A DNA stretch of 64,000 bases, taken from contig JACJYZ010000002.1 in NCBI GenBank assembly GCA_020635855.1, forward strand, positions 1,860,001 to 1,924,000. Reading direction: 5' to 3'. A program made the translations under genes and the position numbers. The stretch comes from Flavobacteriales bacterium (lineage in GTDB: Bacteria; Bacteroidota; Bacteroidia; JACJYZ01). Below, one piece after another: positions 33,490 to 42,760 of this stretch (within the stretch, counting starts at the first letter, position 1; every line of letters begins with the position of its first letter). The notes under the pieces were generated by a model, which did not search any database, was not told the DNA's origin, and was given only the letters and a program-made list of their open reading frames with translations.

Positions 33490-34416
33490 ATGGGCGGTCG
33501 GTTACAACCTCTTGTATTGGCGTTAAAAGGCATGGCCATGGGCGCTGCAGATGTTATTCCGGGCGTATCAGGTGGCACCATCGCTTTTATTTCAGGCATC
33601 TATGAAACGTTGCTTGCATCCATACGCGGCATCAACCTGAATACCATCCGGCTTCTCATCAAAGGAGATATCAAAGGTTGCTGGAAAGCCATCAACGGCA
33701 ACTTCCTGCTGCCCCTGCTGGCCGGTATAGGCGCCAGCATCCTGGGACTTTCGAAACTGGTTTTGATGCTGCTTGAAAAGTTCCCTGAAATGCTGTGGTC
33801 CTTTTTCTTCGGCCTGATCATTGCCTCCTCCCTGTTTGTAGCCGGTAAAGTACAACAGTGGAATGCTCGCACAGTCATATCGGTAATCATTGGCAGCATT
33901 GTTGCATTCGTGATCACATCCATTACTCCCGCAGAAACGCCGGATGCCCTTTGGTTCATTTTCCTGAGCGGATGCCTGGCTATTTGCGCCATGATTCTTC
34001 CGGGCATTTCCGGCAGCTTCATCCTGCTCCTGCTGGGAAAATACCAATACATTCTCTCCGCTGTCACGAACATGAATTTGATGGTGGTGCTGGTTTTCGC
34101 AGCAGGTTGCGTGACCGGGCTAACTAGCTTCGCCCGTTTGTTATCATGGATGTTCAGGAAGCAACATGACGTAACCGTTGCTGTACTGACCGGCTTCATG
34201 ATCGGCTCACTGAACAAGGTATGGCCATGGAAAGTCACCACAGAATTTTTCACCGACCGACATGGCGAACTACAACCGCTGATCCAGAAAAATGTGCTAC
34301 CCGGAAGCTACCCGGATGAACCCTACCTGCTGTTCTCCATTCTTCTTTGCATTGCGGGGTTCGCCCTGGTGATGCTGCTGGAACGGCTCTCTGTGCGTAA
34401 CACACGGAACCTGTAA
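33490..34416 (+). CDS. DUF368 family protein (putative undecaprenyl-phosphate translocase)
   Basis: A 308-residue membrane protein with about eight hydrophobic segments and two inverted glycine-rich halves: GAADVIPGVSGGTIAFISGIYE near residues 18-39 and ICAMILPGISGSFILLLLGKYQYIL near residues 162-186. These are the DUF368 hallmarks. Members have been shown to recycle undecaprenyl phosphate across the membrane (PopT). The stop of the rhodanese gene is 1 bp upstream. A lipid-carrier sugar transferase is encoded 2.5 kb downstream, which would use the same carrier. Confidence 0.88.
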   Translation: MGGRLQPLVLALKGMAMGAADVIPGVSGGTIAFISGIYETLLASIRGINLNTIRLLIKGDIKGCWKAINGNFLLPLLAGIGASILGLSKLVLMLLEKFPEMLWSFFFGLIIASSLFVAGKVQQWNARTVISVIIGSIVAFVITSITPAETPDALWFIFLSGCLAICAMILPGISGSFILLLLGKYQYILSAVTNMNLMVVLVFAAGCVTGLTSFARLLSWMFRKQHDVTVAVLTGFMIGSLNKVWPWKVTTEFFTDRHGELQPLIQKNVLPGSYPDEPYLLFSILLCIAGFALVMLLERLSVRNTRNL

Positions 34417-34441
34417 ACCGATGCTTCCTGAAAAAAGTCAC

Positions 34442-34472
34442 CACGCCGACTGACATTCCTCAGTAAGGCGTG
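34442..34472. promoter_or_regulatory. imperfect palindrome upstream of 34522
   Basis: CACGCC (34442-34447) faces GGCGTG (34467-34472) and ACTGA (34449-34453) faces TCAGT (34460-34464), giving a two-part hairpin without a T tract. It lies just upstream of a -7 box, in the place expected for a regulator or for the 3' end of the DUF368 transcript. Confidence 0.4.
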
Positions 34473-34485
34473 AGGGTCGCATGGT

Positions 34486-34493
34486 TAGCTTTG
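34486..34493 (+). promoter_or_regulatory. -7 box TAGCTTTG
   Basis: TAGCTTTG fits TANNTTTG, 28 bp before ATG 34522. No -33 TTG is evident; the palindrome at 34442-34472 occupies that area. Confidence 0.5.
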
Positions 34494-34521
34494 CCCAACG
34501 TTATACTTAAAATCCAACATC

Positions 34522-34941
34522 ATGCAATCGAACATTGAAGTCAACCCGGGCGAGATCCTTGTTAACCTGAAAAAAGAACATCAGTCGAACCTATCGTTCT
34601 CCAGCCTCGGATTGGATGAAGAACAGGTTGAAATCGAAGGAGGACACCTGCGCATCGTCATTAACCTGAATGGCATCGGAAACAACGACTACTTCCGTAC
34701 ACCCACCATTGAGATCGGGTATGCCGAGAATACGGCAGAAACACATTGGCAATGCGAGTTCAACGGCACCACCATCCTGGATCGTACCGATCACCACGGA
34801 CAATCCACCGTATTGCTTCTGAACCGTTCTCAGTTGGAAGAACTGGAGCACCACCATGTCAACCAACTGGTGATTCACGGGGAGTTCCCGGAAACAGTTC
34901 ACCTGATCACATCAAAATCGTTTGTACATCTGCTCAAATAA
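34522..34941 (+). CDS. hypothetical protein
   Basis: A 139-residue acidic soluble protein that I do not recognise. It has alternating strands (HLRIVINLNGIGNNDYF, STVLLLNRSQLEEL, QLVIHGEFPETVHLI) and several His residues including LEHHHVNQL near residue 115. No signal peptide. It has its own -7 box and stands 72 bp before the oxidoreductase gene. The codon use looks like its neighbours, so it is likely a real gene. Confidence 0.6.
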   Translation: MQSNIEVNPGEILVNLKKEHQSNLSFSSLGLDEEQVEIEGGHLRIVINLNGIGNNDYFRTPTIEIGYAENTAETHWQCEFNGTTILDRTDHHGQSTVLLLNRSQLEELEHHHVNQLVIHGEFPETVHLITSKSFVHLLK

Positions 34942-35013
34942 GAGCAGTTTGGAGTTCATTATTGCCGACAGAATTTGCATTTTTGCCGGGCATTACACGC
35001 AAAAGGCAAATTC

Positions 35014-35985
35014 ATGAAGATAGGAGTATTGGGGGCGGGGCACCTGGGAACAATTCATATCCGGTTGCTCCGCGAGATTCCCGGCTATGAACTTACAGGT
35101 TTTTATGATCCAGATCCCGCGAAACGGAAGGAAGCGGAAACCAATTTCGGAATTCCTTCCTTTGAGTCGGTGGATGCCCTGATGGATGCGGTGGATGCCG
35201 TTGACATCGTTACCCCTACCCTTTCTCATTTTGAATGTGCGAGAAAAGCGCTGGCCGCCGGTAAACACATCTTCATTGAAAAACCGGTAACCAACACCCC
35301 GGAAGAAGCGGAAACGCTGGTGAAGATGGTACGGGAATCCGGACTTACAGCACAGGTCGGACATGTAGAAAGGTTCAATCCTGCATTTCAGGCGGTAAGG
35401 CACATCTGTTCACGGCCCTTGTTCATAGAGGCGCACCGGCTTGCTGAATTCAATCCGCGGGGAACCGACGTATCCGTCGTGCTGGACCTGATGATCCACG
35501 ACATTGATGTTATCCTGAGCGTGGTCAGATCGCCCGTAAAGGACATACATGCAAGTGGCGTAGCGGTGGTAAGCGACACACCGGACATCACCAACGCACG
35601 AATTGAATTTGAGAACGGATGCGTGGCCAACCTTACCGCCAGCAGAATCTCCCTTAAAAACATGCGTAAATGCCGCTTCTTCCAGGGCCAGGCTTATGTA
35701 GCCGTAGACTTCCTGGAAAAAAAGGCCGAGGTGACCCGCATCAAGGAAGCCGTAGAGCCCATTGATCCCATGTCACTCATTCTGGACCTCGGCGAGAAGG
35801 GGAAAAAGGAAATTTACTTTGAACATCCTGACATTCCCGCGTCCAATGCAATCAAAGAAGAACTGACCTGCTTCCTGGAAGCCATCCGCACGGGAAGCCA
35901 ACCTCCGGTTACCATAGAAGATGGCTATCATGCACTCAGAATCGCATGGCAGATCAATGAGAAGGTGCGCATTTCACCGCTTTGA
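35014..35985 (+). CDS. Gfo/Idh/MocA family oxidoreductase
   Basis: A 323-residue NAD(P)-dependent dehydrogenase. The Rossmann start KIGVLGAGHLGTIHIRLL is followed by the family signature FIEKPVTNTPEEAETL near residues 88-103 (EKP motif), VGHVERFNPAFQAV, and a beta-sheet substrate domain with DLMIHDIDVILSV. I chose ATG 35014, where the Rossmann strand begins. Bacteroidota members near lipid or sugar genes often act on nucleotide sugars; proximity to a sugar transferase gene is suggestive only. Confidence 0.88.
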   Translation: MKIGVLGAGHLGTIHIRLLREIPGYELTGFYDPDPAKRKEAETNFGIPSFESVDALMDAVDAVDIVTPTLSHFECARKALAAGKHIFIEKPVTNTPEEAETLVKMVRESGLTAQVGHVERFNPAFQAVRHICSRPLFIEAHRLAEFNPRGTDVSVVLDLMIHDIDVILSVVRSPVKDIHASGVAVVSDTPDITNARIEFENGCVANLTASRISLKNMRKCRFFQGQAYVAVDFLEKKAEVTRIKEAVEPIDPMSLILDLGEKGKKEIYFEHPDIPASNAIKEELTCFLEAIRTGSQPPVTIEDGYHALRIAWQINEKVRISPL

Positions 35986-36051
35986 TCTCACAAAAACGCT
36001 GATCGGCAATAAATGATAAACAACATCGTTTCCTTCCTGACTGCATCCCGA

Positions 36052-36942
36052 ATGAAGCACCTGTACCGAAGGGCAGACCGGACCTCCTTCCGGTTCGTAT
36101 GTACTTTGCTGACCAGCATGTCAATGCTATGGGTGTCCTGTGACTGGATCAATCCCGACGAAGAACTTCCCGCCTACATCACCATCAATGACTTTCAACT
36201 TACAACCGACTATACCACCCAAGGCACAACGTCTCAAAAAATCACCGACGCCTGGATCTTTGTGGATGATGAAATTGCCGGTGCTTATGAGTTACCCGCC
36301 CACTTTCCCCTGCTGAAAAAAGGGAAGCACACCATTTCCGTCTACCCCGGGATCAAAATGAACGGCATTGCAGCTACCCGGGTGATCTATCCGTTTTACA
36401 ATCCCCATGATTTCAACGTTGACCTGAAAGACCTCGAAACCACAACACTTTCCCCCACCACTTCTTATGCTTCCTTCACGGACATACCGTTTATGGAAGA
36501 CTTTGAGAATGCCGGTTCAGGATTTGCTGCCACCTCCAAAAGCGATACGGTTTTACTGAAATCCTCCGCATCCGAAGCATTCGAAGGAAAAGCCTCCGGA
36601 CACATCTACCTTGAACCGGGAAGAGACATTTTCGAAGCCACCACCAGTGATGCCTTCGTGCTACCCAAAAGCGGCAAACCGGTTTTCCTGGAACTTAATT
36701 ATAAATGCAACCACCCTTTCATCGTGGGCATCATGGCCAATGAATCACAGATCAGCACCCAGGTGCCTGTGATCTTCCTGAACCCCTCAGAAACCTGGAA
36801 CAAGATTTACATCAACCTTACCCAGGAGGTGAGCAGCCATACCAGCGCCATTGATTTCTCCCTGTTCATCGGCGTAAGCAGGGATGACACATATGGTGTT
36901 GACCCGGATATCCTGATCGATAATATGAAACTGGTACACTGA
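36052..36942 (+). CDS. hypothetical envelope protein
   Basis: A 296-residue protein with an N-terminal hydrophobic signal (VCTLLTSMSMLWVSC) that ends in Cys; the residue at -3 is Trp, so it is an atypical lipobox. The mature part is beta-rich; a typical piece is FMEDFENAGSGFAATSKSDT and the end, DPDILIDNMKLVH, resembles jelly-roll domains in secreted Bacteroidota proteins. Start chosen at ATG 36052; ATG 36013 is also in frame. It lies 2 bp upstream of the sugar transferase gene, suggesting cotranscription. Function unknown. Confidence 0.7.
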   Translation: MKHLYRRADRTSFRFVCTLLTSMSMLWVSCDWINPDEELPAYITINDFQLTTDYTTQGTTSQKITDAWIFVDDEIAGAYELPAHFPLLKKGKHTISVYPGIKMNGIAATRVIYPFYNPHDFNVDLKDLETTTLSPTTSYASFTDIPFMEDFENAGSGFAATSKSDTVLLKSSASEAFEGKASGHIYLEPGRDIFEATTSDAFVLPKSGKPVFLELNYKCNHPFIVGIMANESQISTQVPVIFLNPSETWNKIYINLTQEVSSHTSAIDFSLFIGVSRDDTYGVDPDILIDNMKLVH

Positions 36943-36944
36943 GT

Positions 36945-38363
36945 ATGAACCGTACCCTTCAAGTGCTGAAATATGTTCTGGCCGACCTCGTGGCGGCTGC
37001 ACTTGCGTGGGGTCTGTTCTACATGTACCGGAAAAAAGTAATCGAACCGCAGAAGTTCGGACATGAAATACCCGTACAGGTTGATCAGACTTTCATTATC
37101 GGATTGATTTGCATCCCCATCTTCTGGTTGATACTGTATACCGTTGTGGGTTCTTACAGGGACATTTACCGGAAGTCTAGGCTCAAAGAGCTGGCGCAAA
37201 CCCTGTGGACATCATTTCTCGGTGTTCTGACCATTTTCTTCGCACTGATTCTAGATGATGAAGTGGCCAGCTACAAAAGTTATTACCGATCGTTCCTGTT
37301 TCTCCTCACCCTTCATTTCACCCTTACTTTCCTGTTGCGGTTCATCCTCACCAGCATCACGTCTTACAGGATCAAACACCGCAAGATCGGTTTCCCAACC
37401 ATCCTGATCGGCAGCAACCAAAAAGCAGTGGACCTCTTTCAGGAGTTCGAATCCATGAGACATGCCGTGGGTAACCGGTTCATCGGCTATGTGCAGGTGA
37501 ACGGTGGAAACGGCGGATCACCTTTAAAAGAGAACATACCTCACCTGGGCCATGTTGACAACCTGCGGGAAATCATCGAACAGAACAAGGCTGAAGAAGT
37601 GATCATCGCCATTGAGTCTTCGGAACACGACAACCTCCGGCGCATCATGGACCGCGTGGAAGGCATGGGCATCGTCATCAAGATCATTCCCGATATGTAC
37701 GACATCCTGGCCGGTTCGGTGAAAATGACGTCCATCTTCGGTGCAGCACTGATCGAGATCTACCCCGACCTGATGCCGCACTGGCAAAAGTTCATGAAAC
37801 GTGCGATGGACATTACCATATCCCTGGGCGTACTTGTGTTCTGCGCACCCTTGTACATCCTTACCGCATTGGCCGTAAAAATCTCTTCCAAAGGTCCCGT
37901 GTTTTACAGCCACGAAAGGATCGGACAGTACGGCAAACCGTTCACCATCTACAAATTCAGGTCGATGTATGTGAATGCGGAAAAAGACAAGCCCATGCTG
38001 GCCAGCGAAAACGACAGCCGCATCACGCCCCTGGGAAGCTTCATGCGAAAAACCCGCCTGGATGAGATCCCGCAATTCTACAATGTATTGATTGGAGATA
38101 TGTCACTGGTGGGACCGCGTCCTGAACGCCAGTACTTCATTGACCAGATCGTAATGAAAGCCGAACACTACCATCACCTGCACAAGGTAAGACCTGGTAT
38201 CACATCCTGGGGCCAGGTGAAGTATGGTTACGCGGAAAATGTGGAGCAGATGATCGAGCGACTGAAGTATGACATCATCTACATCGAGAACATGTCACTC
38301 GCCCTCGACCTGAAAATCATCGGGTATACCGTTCTGACTGTTGTACAAGGAAGAGGAAAATAA
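36945..38363 (+). CDS. polyprenyl-phosphate sugar phosphotransferase (exopolysaccharide initiation)
   Basis: A 472-residue WbaP/WcaJ-type enzyme that transfers a sugar phosphate to undecaprenyl phosphate. Four N-terminal membrane segments are followed by a Rossmann-like middle (IGFPTILIGSNQKAVDLF) and a C-terminal catalytic domain after a fifth membrane segment (MDITISLGVLVFCAPLYIL). Catalytic motifs are visible: SKGPVFYSHERIGQYGKPF, YKFRSMYVNAE, TRLDEIPQFYNVL and LVGPRPERQYF. It starts a glycan assembly pathway, and no further glycan genes are in the window. Start ATG 36945. Confidence 0.93.
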   Translation: MNRTLQVLKYVLADLVAAALAWGLFYMYRKKVIEPQKFGHEIPVQVDQTFIIGLICIPIFWLILYTVVGSYRDIYRKSRLKELAQTLWTSFLGVLTIFFALILDDEVASYKSYYRSFLFLLTLHFTLTFLLRFILTSITSYRIKHRKIGFPTILIGSNQKAVDLFQEFESMRHAVGNRFIGYVQVNGGNGGSPLKENIPHLGHVDNLREIIEQNKAEEVIIAIESSEHDNLRRIMDRVEGMGIVIKIIPDMYDILAGSVKMTSIFGAALIEIYPDLMPHWQKFMKRAMDITISLGVLVFCAPLYILTALAVKISSKGPVFYSHERIGQYGKPFTIYKFRSMYVNAEKDKPMLASENDSRITPLGSFMRKTRLDEIPQFYNVLIGDMSLVGPRPERQYFIDQIVMKAEHYHHLHKVRPGITSWGQVKYGYAENVEQMIERLKYDIIYIENMSLALDLKIIGYTVLTVVQGRGK

Positions 38364-38440
38364 CACATTTCCCTACACTACCCCGACAACACGTTACAGC
38401 CCTCCGCCTTTTTACAATTCCTTACCCCCTTACCTTCCGT

Positions 38441-41400
38441 CTAACGTATCAACGTCACGTGCCCGACGCGCTTCCACGGATTGCCATAGCAGTCAACCGC
38501 CTTCACCAACCACACATACACATCTTCCTGGGCGATCTCGGTGCCGTTGTTGGCAGTACCATCCCACCCCTTCAAACTGGTGGTCTTGAAGATCAGGTTC
38601 CCCCATCGGTCAAAGATGTACATCTCGAACTCGCAGTAGTTGTACTGGCCCACGGTAAAGTATTCATTCTTACCATCCTGGTTCGGGGTGAATGCATTGG
38701 GGATATAGATACTCGAAATGTCTTTCACACATACCGTCGTTTCTATCGAGTCTTCACAGCCATACTGGTTGATGATCCAGAGGCTCACATCGTAGCAACC
38801 GGTATCCGAGTAGGTGTGAATAGGATTTTGCAAGGTAGATGTTGAACTGTCACCGAAGTCCCACACCCAGCTGATGGCATCGCTAGATTTGTCGAAGAAA
38901 CTGATGACCGGGTTCATCAGCAATGCCTCATACGGATCAGGAACGAAATGTGCCACGGGCAGTATCTGGATGTTTTCCACCATGTCACTGCCGGTGATCA
39001 CGCATCCGTTGGCATCGGTTGCCGTCACCGAATAGGTACCTTCCTTCAATCCGGCTACTGTATCTGTGGTTGAACCGGTGGGATCGCTCCAGATCAACGT
39101 ATAAGGTGGTGTGCCTCCACCCGGGGTGGCATAAACCGTTCCGGTGGAATCATGGCAGATCTCGTCGGTGGCTCCCGTACTCAAGGTCACCGGCGGCGGC
39201 TGATTGATCACCACTGAATCACAGGCCGGGCAACCATTGGCATCGGTCAGACATACCTTGTATTCTCCTGCACAAAGGCCGGTAGCTGTAGCTCCCGTCT
39301 GGTTGGCTGCATCATTCCACCCATAGTTGTAGGGTGGCGTACCACCGCTTCCCTGGGCAGTGGCCGTTCCGGTGCAGTCTCCGTAACAAAGCGGGTCGGT
39401 GCTGCCGGAGATATCCACAGCCGGCAACGGAATGCCTTGCACCGCATCATCGGTGGTTACTTCACAACCGTTGACATCCGTTACGGTCACCGAATAGGTT
39501 CCCGGCACCAATCCCGAGATACCCGAAGTGGTACCCCCGTTGTTCCAGATGTATGAATACGGCGGCGTTGCGCCTGAAGCTGTCACCGTTACGGTACCAT
39601 CATCATTGGAGCATGTTGTGTTGGTATGAGTGATGGACAGCACCAGCGGTGTGGGTTCTATAATGGTTGCAGATGTGGTCTGCGTACAACCGTTGGCATC
39701 CGTTACGGTGCCGTTGTATGTGCCGCTGGCAAGCCCGGTGAGACTTGCCGTTGTATAACCACCCGGTGTCCAGTTGAAAGTATATGGCAATGTTCCTCCT
39801 TCTACAATCCAGGTAATGGTTCCGTTCTGGTCACCGTAACATAACAGGTCTGTATGGGAAACCGTCTGGCTCATTTCCGAGGGTTCATAGATAAAGGTAC
39901 TGGCTACGGATTGGCAGCCCAGTTGATCGGTAATGGTTACGGTGTAAGTTCCTGCACACTGCCCGGTCAATACCGAATCTGTTCCAGCCGGACTCCATTG
40001 GAAGCTATACGGCGGGGTTCCGGTGGAGGTAACGATGGCAACAACCGTTCCGTCACAATCTCCGAAGCAGGCCACACTATCGGGAATGGCCTGGATCTCC
40101 GGCGCATTGGTATTACTTACCGGTTGAGATATCTCCGACTGACAGCCATTGTCATCCGTAACTGTGACCGAATAATTGCCGGTACACATGTTCTGACAGG
40201 TAGCTGTGGTGCATCCTGAACTCCACAGGTAGTCAAACGGACCGGCGCCGGTAGCAGTCACCGTAACCGAACCATCACACTGCCCGCAGGTAGCTGTGGT
40301 AGATGACGTGGTCAGTACCGGCGGATCATTCACCGTAACTGTTGCGCAGGTGCTGGCAGTGGCACCGTTCAAATCCGTCACCGTTACGCAATAGGTGGTG
40401 GTTACTGTCGGACATACATCGAAGGGGCCCGGTCCGTTGAGCGTGGGGTTGTCCCAATTCCATGTATAAGGCGGCGCTCCACCATTGGCCTGAGGCTCGA
40501 GGGTGGTACATCCGCCCTGGCAATACTCGGCTGCATCCAGTGTCACAAAAGGTGAGCAGGCTGTGGTAACTGTCACCTCACCATCTGTGGTACAACCGTT
40601 GATATCGGTGATGGATACATGATAGGTGACGGATGTATTCAATACGTTGGTCACCGTGATGGTGGATGTGTTACCTGAGTTGGGATCGTCCCATACATAG
40701 GTGAACGGACCGGTGCCACCGTTGACGGTTGCCGTCAGGTCAGAGGTCGGGTCGTCATCCGAACAAACATTCAGATCCGGTGTCATGGTTACCGTGGGTA
40801 CCGGATAAACCACGAAGGTTGTTGTGGTGCTGTCGACTTCTCCCAATGCATCCGTAATGGTAACATGGTACACCGTGGTGGAAGTGGGACACTCGTTGTA
40901 GGGGCCTGCCTCTGTGCCGATGTTGGGTGACCACGTCCAGGTATACGGCGGGGTTCCTCCGGTACCTATGGCCGTCACATCTCCACATCCGCCTTCACAC
41001 AATGAATCAGCCGTTGCGGTGACATTGGGCGGACACTCGATGGCTGTGATGCTGATGTCTTCCGTGATGACGCATCCGAGGGAACTGGTCATTGTTACGG
41101 TATAAGTGATGTCAGAGAAGGGCGGATTGACCTGCGGGTTGGGACAGGTGCTGCAACTCAGGCCGGTGGTCGGACTCCAGCTGTAAGTCGTTTCATCATC
41201 GCTACCTGAGGCAGTGAGTTGCAAGGGGCTGGTGGAATACCGACACACGGTTGTATCACCGGTGGCTTCGGCGGAGAACACTTCCACGGTATCCGTGATA
41301 TAGGTATAGCAACCGGGTGTGGCCACGTTTTCCAGCTTCACGGTATAGATTCCGCCATCCACAACCGGAACGGTCAGGTCGATGCTGTTGCCGATGCTCG

Positions 41401-42466
41401 GAGGCGTACCGGGCGCCTGTCCTTCAAACCACTCATAACTGCTGAACCCGGACGGGGCTGTTAATGTAACCGTGGGGTCGGTTGAGCAAACGCGCGTACC
41501 CAATACCTCCAGCGGAGAACAGTAGGTATCCACATACGCGTACCCCCAGTGACCACCTTGTCCGCAGTCAGCGGTACAGAACTTAATGGTCACCTGTTGG
41601 TTGATGAAAGATGAAAGATCGGTTGCAACCGGCGTCCATTCTTTGTACCACACGTTCGTGGTGTCGCCCTCCGAGTCACGAGAACAATTCGGGCTGGTGG
41701 CTTTTTTGAAGCCCTCCTGGCTTTCGGCATCCTTACTCACAACCAGGTACTCTCCTCCGCAGGGAACAGGATCGCCATTGGGATCGGTGATGTTGATCTC
41801 AAAACGGGGACGGTTGTCGTCAGTATGTCCCGGCGGGTCCATGAACACCACCGCATACATATAGGTAAACAGGGCATTTTGCGGGGAAACGGTGAATGAT
41901 TGAGAAAGGCATTCTGCTTCCCATCCGGCCTCCTGGTTCCCGATGCGTACGGAAAAATTGCCTCCTCCCGGAGCCACCACGGGAATGTTGCCATCGCTGT
42001 TGGGATCTGTACCGCCACCCGTAGTTACCGTATGACGCACATTGCCGGCTGTCGGCGTAAGTGCGCTGCACGTTCCAAGGGTTCCATTGACCGAGTTGAC
42101 ACCCGGCTGCAAACCCGCCTGATCACACTTGATGGGGCAACAAGGGCTTTTGGTCGGGCTGCTGCCTGCTCCACAAGAGTTGCAGGTACATACCCATGCA
42201 CCGTTTTCATAGGTCAGGCTGGTGGAAAAACAATCGGCAGGACATGAATTGGGAAACTTCTGCCCCACCGGACATCCGGAAAAATAACACCCCTCCCAAT
42301 TTGAAAGATTTCCATCTTCAAATCCGAGGTTGCTACCACAATCAACAATATCTCTCACGGCATTTGTAGCATTGATCCGGGAGCCGGACTGGGCCCATGC
42401 GCCGGTTGTTAATAAAGTCAACAAACAACCAACGAAGCACAAATGAAGGTAATACCTCAAATTCAT
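38441..42466 (-). CDS. SprB-repeat/PKD/gliding-associated C-terminal surface protein, copy 1
   Basis: A 1341-residue exported protein. After a signal peptide (FVGCLLTLLTTGAWAQ) comes a Cys-rich domain to about residue 300 (CNSCGAGSSPTKSPCCPIKC, CGEGHWGYAY-like segment), then about ten SprB-type repeats with the theme LCYGDCxGT...GGTPPYxYxW...GxCAGxYxVxxTDxxGC, a PKD domain (SWVWDFGDSSTSTLQNPIHTY) near residue 1190, and a C-terminal type B sorting domain (IYIPNAFTPNQDGKNEYF, YIFDRWGNLIF, GWDGTANNG, YVWLVKAVDCYGN). These C-termini are recognised by the type IX secretion system. Likely a surface adhesin. The next gene upstream on this strand is its paralogue, exactly 4,320 bp away. Confidence 0.93.
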   Translation of the reverse strand: MNLRYYLHLCFVGCLLTLLTTGAWAQSGSRINATNAVRDIVDCGSNLGFEDGNLSNWEGCYFSGCPVGQKFPNSCPADCFSTSLTYENGAWVCTCNSCGAGSSPTKSPCCPIKCDQAGLQPGVNSVNGTLGTCSALTPTAGNVRHTVTTGGGTDPNSDGNIPVVAPGGGNFSVRIGNQEAGWEAECLSQSFTVSPQNALFTYMYAVVFMDPPGHTDDNRPRFEINITDPNGDPVPCGGEYLVVSKDAESQEGFKKATSPNCSRDSEGDTTNVWYKEWTPVATDLSSFINQQVTIKFCTADCGQGGHWGYAYVDTYCSPLEVLGTRVCSTDPTVTLTAPSGFSSYEWFEGQAPGTPPSIGNSIDLTVPVVDGGIYTVKLENVATPGCYTYITDTVEVFSAEATGDTTVCRYSTSPLQLTASGSDDETTYSWSPTTGLSCSTCPNPQVNPPFSDITYTVTMTSSLGCVITEDISITAIECPPNVTATADSLCEGGCGDVTAIGTGGTPPYTWTWSPNIGTEAGPYNECPTSTTVYHVTITDALGEVDSTTTTFVVYPVPTVTMTPDLNVCSDDDPTSDLTATVNGGTGPFTYVWDDPNSGNTSTITVTNVLNTSVTYHVSITDINGCTTDGEVTVTTACSPFVTLDAAEYCQGGCTTLEPQANGGAPPYTWNWDNPTLNGPGPFDVCPTVTTTYCVTVTDLNGATASTCATVTVNDPPVLTTSSTTATCGQCDGSVTVTATGAGPFDYLWSSGCTTATCQNMCTGNYSVTVTDDNGCQSEISQPVSNTNAPEIQAIPDSVACFGDCDGTVVAIVTSTGTPPYSFQWSPAGTDSVLTGQCAGTYTVTITDQLGCQSVASTFIYEPSEMSQTVSHTDLLCYGDQNGTITWIVEGGTLPYTFNWTPGGYTTASLTGLASGTYNGTVTDANGCTQTTSATIIEPTPLVLSITHTNTTCSNDDGTVTVTASGATPPYSYIWNNGGTTSGISGLVPGTYSVTVTDVNGCEVTTDDAVQGIPLPAVDISGSTDPLCYGDCTGTATAQGSGGTPPYNYGWNDAANQTGATATGLCAGEYKVCLTDANGCPACDSVVINQPPPVTLSTGATDEICHDSTGTVYATPGGGTPPYTLIWSDPTGSTTDTVAGLKEGTYSVTATDANGCVITGSDMVENIQILPVAHFVPDPYEALLMNPVISFFDKSSDAISWVWDFGDSSTSTLQNPIHTYSDTGCYDVSLWIINQYGCEDSIETTVCVKDISSIYIPNAFTPNQDGKNEYFTVGQYNYCEFEMYIFDRWGNLIFKTTSLKGWDGTANNGTEIAQEDVYVWLVKAVDCYGNPWKRVGHVTLIR

Positions 42467-42703
42467 AGGACGGGGGTATATATTAGGATGCATGACACCT
42501 GGCCTGGGATCCAAGACGAATTTTCAACAAAGACTTAATTAACAATCCGCCCTGGGGAGCGGAATTGGTTACGGTTTATAGGTAAACAAAGTAGTAATAA
42601 TGGGAAGTTTTGACAAAAAAATCGCAGGCTTTTTTTTAGCATGCCGGCTTCAAAACAAAAGAATACCAAAGAGAATACATCCCTGCATGTCACATGACAC
42701 AAC

Positions 42704-42730
42704 AAAAAAACCGGAGCAGGAACTCCGGTT
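42704..42730 (-). terminator. terminator after the second surface-protein gene
   Basis: On the minus strand an 8-bp stem AACCGGAG/CTCCGGTT (42723-42730 with 42709-42716) with a 6-base loop is followed by seven T (42704-42710). It ends the transcript of copy 2, so the two copies are transcribed separately. Confidence 0.85.
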
Positions 42731-42760
42731 TGATTTTTATTTTTCCGATCGGAAAGTGGG

